A stretch of 64,000 nt of DNA from positions 19,158 through 83,157 of the forward strand of contig NW_026516827.1 in assembly GCF_025766255.1 (NCBI RefSeq). Reading direction: 5' to 3'. Source of the stretch: Zychaea mexicana. Lineage: Eukaryota > Mucoromycota > Mucoromycetes > Mucorales > Lichtheimiaceae. Each line of letters opens with the position of its first letter. Within the stretch, counting starts at the first letter, position 1. The notes beneath the pieces are model-generated. The model saw nothing but the letters and a program-made list of their open reading frames with translations, was not told the origin of the DNA and made no database searches. Below are positions 59,998 through 64,000 of the stretch, one piece after another. Both the position numbers and the translations under genes were made by a program.

Positions 59998-60599
59998 TTT
60001 AAATGAATGAAGAAAATAACTCTCGCCATCGCAAGTGTGCTGCTTTTATATAGTTTACGAAGAACTTTATAGTGTAACACAAGCACAATCTCACAAAACA
60101 TATTTACACACTCATCACCATCCATCAAGTCAAATCAACCAAACTACAGTGTTTTGTGTTTAAAAATATGAAATTTGAGGGGATCAAATACAATTTTTGT
60201 TTAGAACAATGAAATTTTTCTCTAACTAATATATAATTTTTGTTAAATGAGTGTAATTTTTCATCATCCAGTATAATAGTAAGGAACTCACTCGAAAAAA
60301 ATAATAAAAAAGTACTCTATAAGAAAAATAAGTTTGTATATACTATAAATATTTATTATAGAAAATAAGCCCATATTAATACACTCACTAAAGTACTGGT
60401 TGGAATGACGTATATTGCTTGAAAGGTTTGTTTATACTTTCGCAACTTACAAAAAAAAGATGTTCTGCTCTGTTGTAAACATTCACCTTTCGGATAATAA
60501 TCCCAACGTCCAATCATATCACCAAGTTTTTTTTGCAGACCAAGAAGGGAAAGTAAAATTGATTCGTTGCAGTTTTTGTTCCCCAGCAACTATTTGACT
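59998..60599. other. Right flank of the putative transposon, AT-rich
   Basis: It contains the repeated ATTTTTGTT / GAAATTT-type motifs (60175-60275) and the right inverted motif. A 60-codon frame at 60415 is not supported. Confidence 0.4.
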
Positions 60600-60760
60600 C
60601 ATATTATTATGGAACATTTTGCTTCATTGGTTTTACTCTTGATGGCCGATGGAAGCTCGTAAAAACCTATGCGCGCATACACAATAGTCGATACACGACT
60701 GCGTTGTAACATAAACCAACAACAAAAGTACTGTTCTACTTTAATCTACAACGAATTTGG
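60600..60760 (+). repeat. Diverged partial copy of the satellite unit
   Basis: Strings such as CCGATGGA, CTCGTAAAA and AGTACTG-TCT occur in the same order and roughly the same spacing as in the tandem units that follow (for example CCGATGGACACTCGTAAAAG). It is the worn edge of the array. Confidence 0.6.
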
Positions 60761-60762
60761 CT

Positions 60763-61180
60763 ATAAATATATATTTGTATTTATGTGTGTATGTGTGTGA
60801 GAGAGAAAGAATGATTTTTCTAACTTTATACTAGAGTTTGTGTATAGATTGGGAATCCCAAAAGGGTTACGCTGGAGCAGTTGCTGTATCGGTTTAGATT
60901 AGCTGCCCGATGGACACTCGTAAAAGTCTCTGGTTGTGTGTCAGCGACGGCTCAAGGCATGACGTGACATACATCAACAGCAGTACTGCTCTGTCTAACC
61001 CTGCAAATATTATGGTGAGCTTGAAGGTTAAGGCGTCCCTGTTGTACTAAGCAGCTAGTGCGAAGGGTTGACTCATTTACGTGAGCAGCTTGAGAAGTGT
61101 GATCGTTACGCGTGATACTTTTCTTGCCGCCTTAATTTACAAGCTGATTGTAAGTAGCAGCTTTGAAATTTAAAGATAAG

Positions 61181-61217
<37 letters not shown>

Positions 61218-64000
61218 ATGTGTGTGTATGAGAGAGAGAGAACGATTTTCTAACTTTATACTAGAGTTTGTGTATAGATTGGGAATCCCAAAAGGGTTAC
61301 GCTGGAGCAGTTGCTGTATCGGTTTAGATTAGCTGCCCGATGGACACTCGTAAAAGTCTCTGGTTGTGTGTCAGCGACGGCTCAAGGCATGACGTGACAT
61401 ACATCAACAGCAGTACTGCTCTGTCTAACCCTGCAAATATTATGGTGAGCTTGAAGGTTAAGGCGTCCCTGTTGTACTAAGCAGCTAGTGCGAAGGGTTG
61501 ACTCATTTACGTGAGCAGCTTGAGAAGTGTGATCGCTACGCGTGAAACTTTTCTTGCCGCCTTAATTCACAAGCTGATTGTAAGTAGCAGCTTTGAAATT
61601 TAAAGATAAGTATATATATATGTGTGTGTGTGTGTATGTGTGTGTATGAGAGAGAGAGAACGATTTTCTAACTTTATACTAGAGTTTGTGTATAGATTGG
61701 GAATCCCAAAAGGGTTACGCTGGAGCAGTTGCTGTATCGGTTTAGATTAGCTGCCCGATGGACACTCGTAAAAGTCTCTGGTTGTGTGTCAGCGACGGCT
61801 CAAGGCATGACGTGACATACATCAACAGCAGTACTGCTCTGTCTAACCCTGCAAATATTATGGTGAGCTTGAAGGTTAAGGCGTCCCTGTTGTACTAAGC
61901 AGCTAGTGCGAAGGGTTGACTCATTTACGTGAGCAGCTTGAGAAGTGTGATCGCTACGCGTGAAACTTTTCTTGCCGCCTTAATTCACAAGCTGATTGTA
62001 AGTAGCAGCTTTGAAATTTAAAGATAAGTATATATATATATATATGTGTGTGTGTATGTGTGTGTATGAGAGAGAGAGAGAGAATGATTTTTCTAACTTT
62101 ATACTAGAGTTTGTGTATAGATTGGGAATCCCAAAAGGGTTACGCTGGAGCAGTTGCTGTATCGGTTTAGATTAGCTGCCCGATGGACACTCGTAAAAGT
62201 CTCTGGTTGTGTGTCAGCGACGGCTCAAGGCATGACGTGACATACATCAACAGCAGTACTGCTCTGTCTAACCCTGCAAATATTATGGTGAGCTTGAAGG
62301 TTAAGGCGTCCCTGTTGTACTAAGCAGCTAGTGCGAAGGGTTGACTCATTTACGTGAGCAGCTTGAGAAGTGTGATCGCTACGCGTGAAACTTTTCTTGC
62401 CGCCTTAATTCACAAGCTGATTGTAAGTAGCAGCTTTGAAATTTAAAGATAAGTATATATATATATATGTGTGTGTGTATGTGTGTGTATGAGAGAGAGA
62501 GAGAGAATGATTTTTCTAACTTTATACTAGAGTTTGTGTATAGATTGGGAATCCCAAAAGGGTTACGCTGGAGCAGTTGCTGTATCGGTTTAGATTAGCT
62601 GCCCGATGGACACTCGTAAAAGTCTCTGGTTGTGTGTCAGCGACGGCTCAAGGCATGACGTGACATACATCAACAGCAGTACTGCTCTGTCTAACCCTGC
62701 AAATATTATGGTGAGCTTGAAGGTTAAGGCGTCCCTGTTGTACTAAGCAGCTAGTGCGAAGGGTTGACTCATTTACGTGAGCAGCTTGAGAAGTGTGATC
62801 GCTACGCGTGAAACTTTTCTTGCCGCCTTAATTCACAAGCTGATTGTAAGTAGCAGCTTTGAAATTTAAAGATAAGTATATATATATATATGTGTGTGTG
62901 TATGTGTGTGTATGAGAGAGAGAGAGAGAATGATTTTTCTAACTTTATACTAGAGTTTGTGTATAGATTGGGAATCCCAAAAGGGTTACGCTGGAGCAGT
63001 TGCTGTATCGGTTTAGATTAGCTGCCCGATGGACACTCGTAAAAGTCTCTGGTTGTGTGTCAGCGACGGCTCAAGGCATGACGTGACATACATCAACAGC
63101 AGTACTGCTCTGTCTAACCCTGCAAATATTATGGTGAGCTTGAAGGTTAAGGCGTCCCTGTTGTACTAAGCAGCTAGTGCGAAGGGTTGACTCATTTACG
63201 TGAGCAGCTTGAGAAGTGTGATCGCTACGCGTGAAACTTTTCTTGCCGCCTTAATTCACAAGCTGATTGTAAGTAGCAGCTTTGAAATTTAAAGATAAGT
63301 ATATATATATATATATGTGTGTGTGTATGTGTGTGTATGAGAGAGAGAGAGAGAATGATTTTTCTAACTTTATACTAGAGTTTGTGTATAGATTGGGAAT
63401 CCCAAAAGGGTTACGCTGGAGCAGTTGCTGTATCGGTTTAGATTAGCTGCCCGATGGACACTCGTAAAAGTCTCTGGTTGTGTGTCAGCGACGGCTCAAG
63501 GCATGACGTGACATACATCAACAGCAGTACTGCTCTGTCTAACCCTGCAAATATTATGGTGAGCTTGAAGGTTAAGGCGTCCCTGTTGTACTAAGCAGCT
63601 AGTGCGAAGGGTTGACTCATTTACGTGAGCAGCTTGAGAAGTGTGATCGCTACGCGTGAAACTTTTCTTGCCGCCTTAATTCACAAGCTGATTGTAAGTA
63701 GCAGCTTTGAAATTTAAAGATAAGTATATATATATATATATATGTGTGTGTGTATGTGTGTGTATGAGAGAGAGAGAGAGAATGATTTTTCTAACTTTAT
63801 ACTAGAGTTTGTGTATAGATTGGGAATCCCAAAAGGGTTACGCTGGAGCAGTTGCTGTATCGGTTTAGATTAGCTGCCCGATGGACACTCGTAAAAGTCT
63901 CTGGTTGTGTGTCAGCGACGGCTCAAGGCATGACGTGACATACATCAACAGCAGTACTGCTCTGTCTAACCCTGCAAATATTATGGTGAGCTTGAAGGTT
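60763..64000 (+). repeat. Tandem satellite array, about 418-430 bp units (seven complete intervals, runs off the window)
   Basis: The landmark CTAGAGTTTG recurs at 60831, 61261, 61679, 62104, 62527, 62950, 63375 and 63802. Units are almost identical. Length differences come from a (TA)n(TG)n(GA)n microsatellite at each junction. The first unit differs from the rest at a few positions (GATCGTTACGCGTGATAC against GATCGCTACGCGTGAAAC, and AATTTACAAG against AATTCACAAG). Each unit has a perfect 13-bp palindrome, TTGGGAATCCCAA. No frame is open through the unit, so it is noncoding. It could be subtelomeric, centromeric or rDNA-spacer satellite. Confidence 0.95.

Larger units (their letters stand above)
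54350..60272. mobile_element. Putative two-gene DNA transposon (DDE-exonuclease gene plus convergent HTH gene)
   Basis: Left: GCAGATGATGAAAATTACA at 54351-54369. Right: TGTAATTTTTCATCATCCA at 60251-60269, whose reverse complement is TGGATGATGAAAAATTACA. The two match as an inverted repeat apart from one inserted A and two mismatches at the outer end. A further AAATTTCAT block is shared about 45 bases inside each end. The pair encloses the transposase-like gene (plus) and the small helix-turn-helix gene (minus), which converge with 73 bp between them. Exact ends and target duplication are not resolved. Confidence 0.4.

Noticed and set aside
60763..64000. CRISPR array or multicopy RNA gene
   Set aside because: Units are about 420 bp with no spacer pattern; they do not look like 5S rRNA, snRNA or tRNA, although a noncoding transcript cannot be excluded.

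Overview
The window reads as nuclear DNA of a filamentous fungus, most likely an early-diverging (Mucoromycota/Mucorales-type) genome. The evidence is many short GT-AG introns, fungal versions of eukaryotic genes (an Epl1-type NuA4 subunit, a Pob3-type FACT subunit without an HMG box, a GH18 chitinase with a C-terminal chitin-binding module, a fungal-specific transcription factor), long repeat-rich spacers and relics of several transposon classes. The species assignment is inference. All gene models below were built by eye from reading frame, splice-site and phase agreement.

Region 1 (1-12.5 kb) is a transposon graveyard. It holds the 3' end of a Ty3/gypsy chromovirus (integrase tail, chromodomain, polypurine tract, LTR), a very AT-rich block with a degenerate lysine-rich ORF, broken intron-containing genes on the minus strand, a tRNA-derived SINE-like element, a decayed monocarboxylate-type MFS transporter, pieces of LINE-type retrotransposons and a 344 bp MITE with TA target duplications.

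Region 2 (13.3-21.4 kb) holds two convergent paralogous acyl-CoA-thioesterase-like genes that both contain the same 4-nt microexon, a broken GATA-finger gene and an eight- or nine-exon class I/II aminotransferase. From 21.4 to 28.3 kb I find no convincing gene.

Region 3 (28.3-53.8 kb) is the housekeeping part: a zinc polyol dehydrogenase, a fungal transcription factor lacking a zinc cluster, an ADAL-type (N6-methyl-AMP) deaminase, a secreted chitinase, the enhancer-of-polycomb subunit EPL1, the FACT subunit POB3, a small secreted protein with a clear TATA box, and a RhoGEF (DH-PH) gene with one GC-AG intron.

Region 4 (54.3-60.3 kb) is the most unusual part. It has a large multi-exon gene combining AT-hook, Zn-binding region, DDE transposase and DEDDy 3'-5' exonuclease, in which the exonuclease lies between the second and third catalytic acids of the DDE core. 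A small convergent helix-turn-helix gene follows it. The pair is bracketed by a short inverted motif, so it may be one two-gene DNA transposon of about 5.9 kb. The window ends (60.8-64 kb) in a homogeneous tandem array of about 418-430 bp units.
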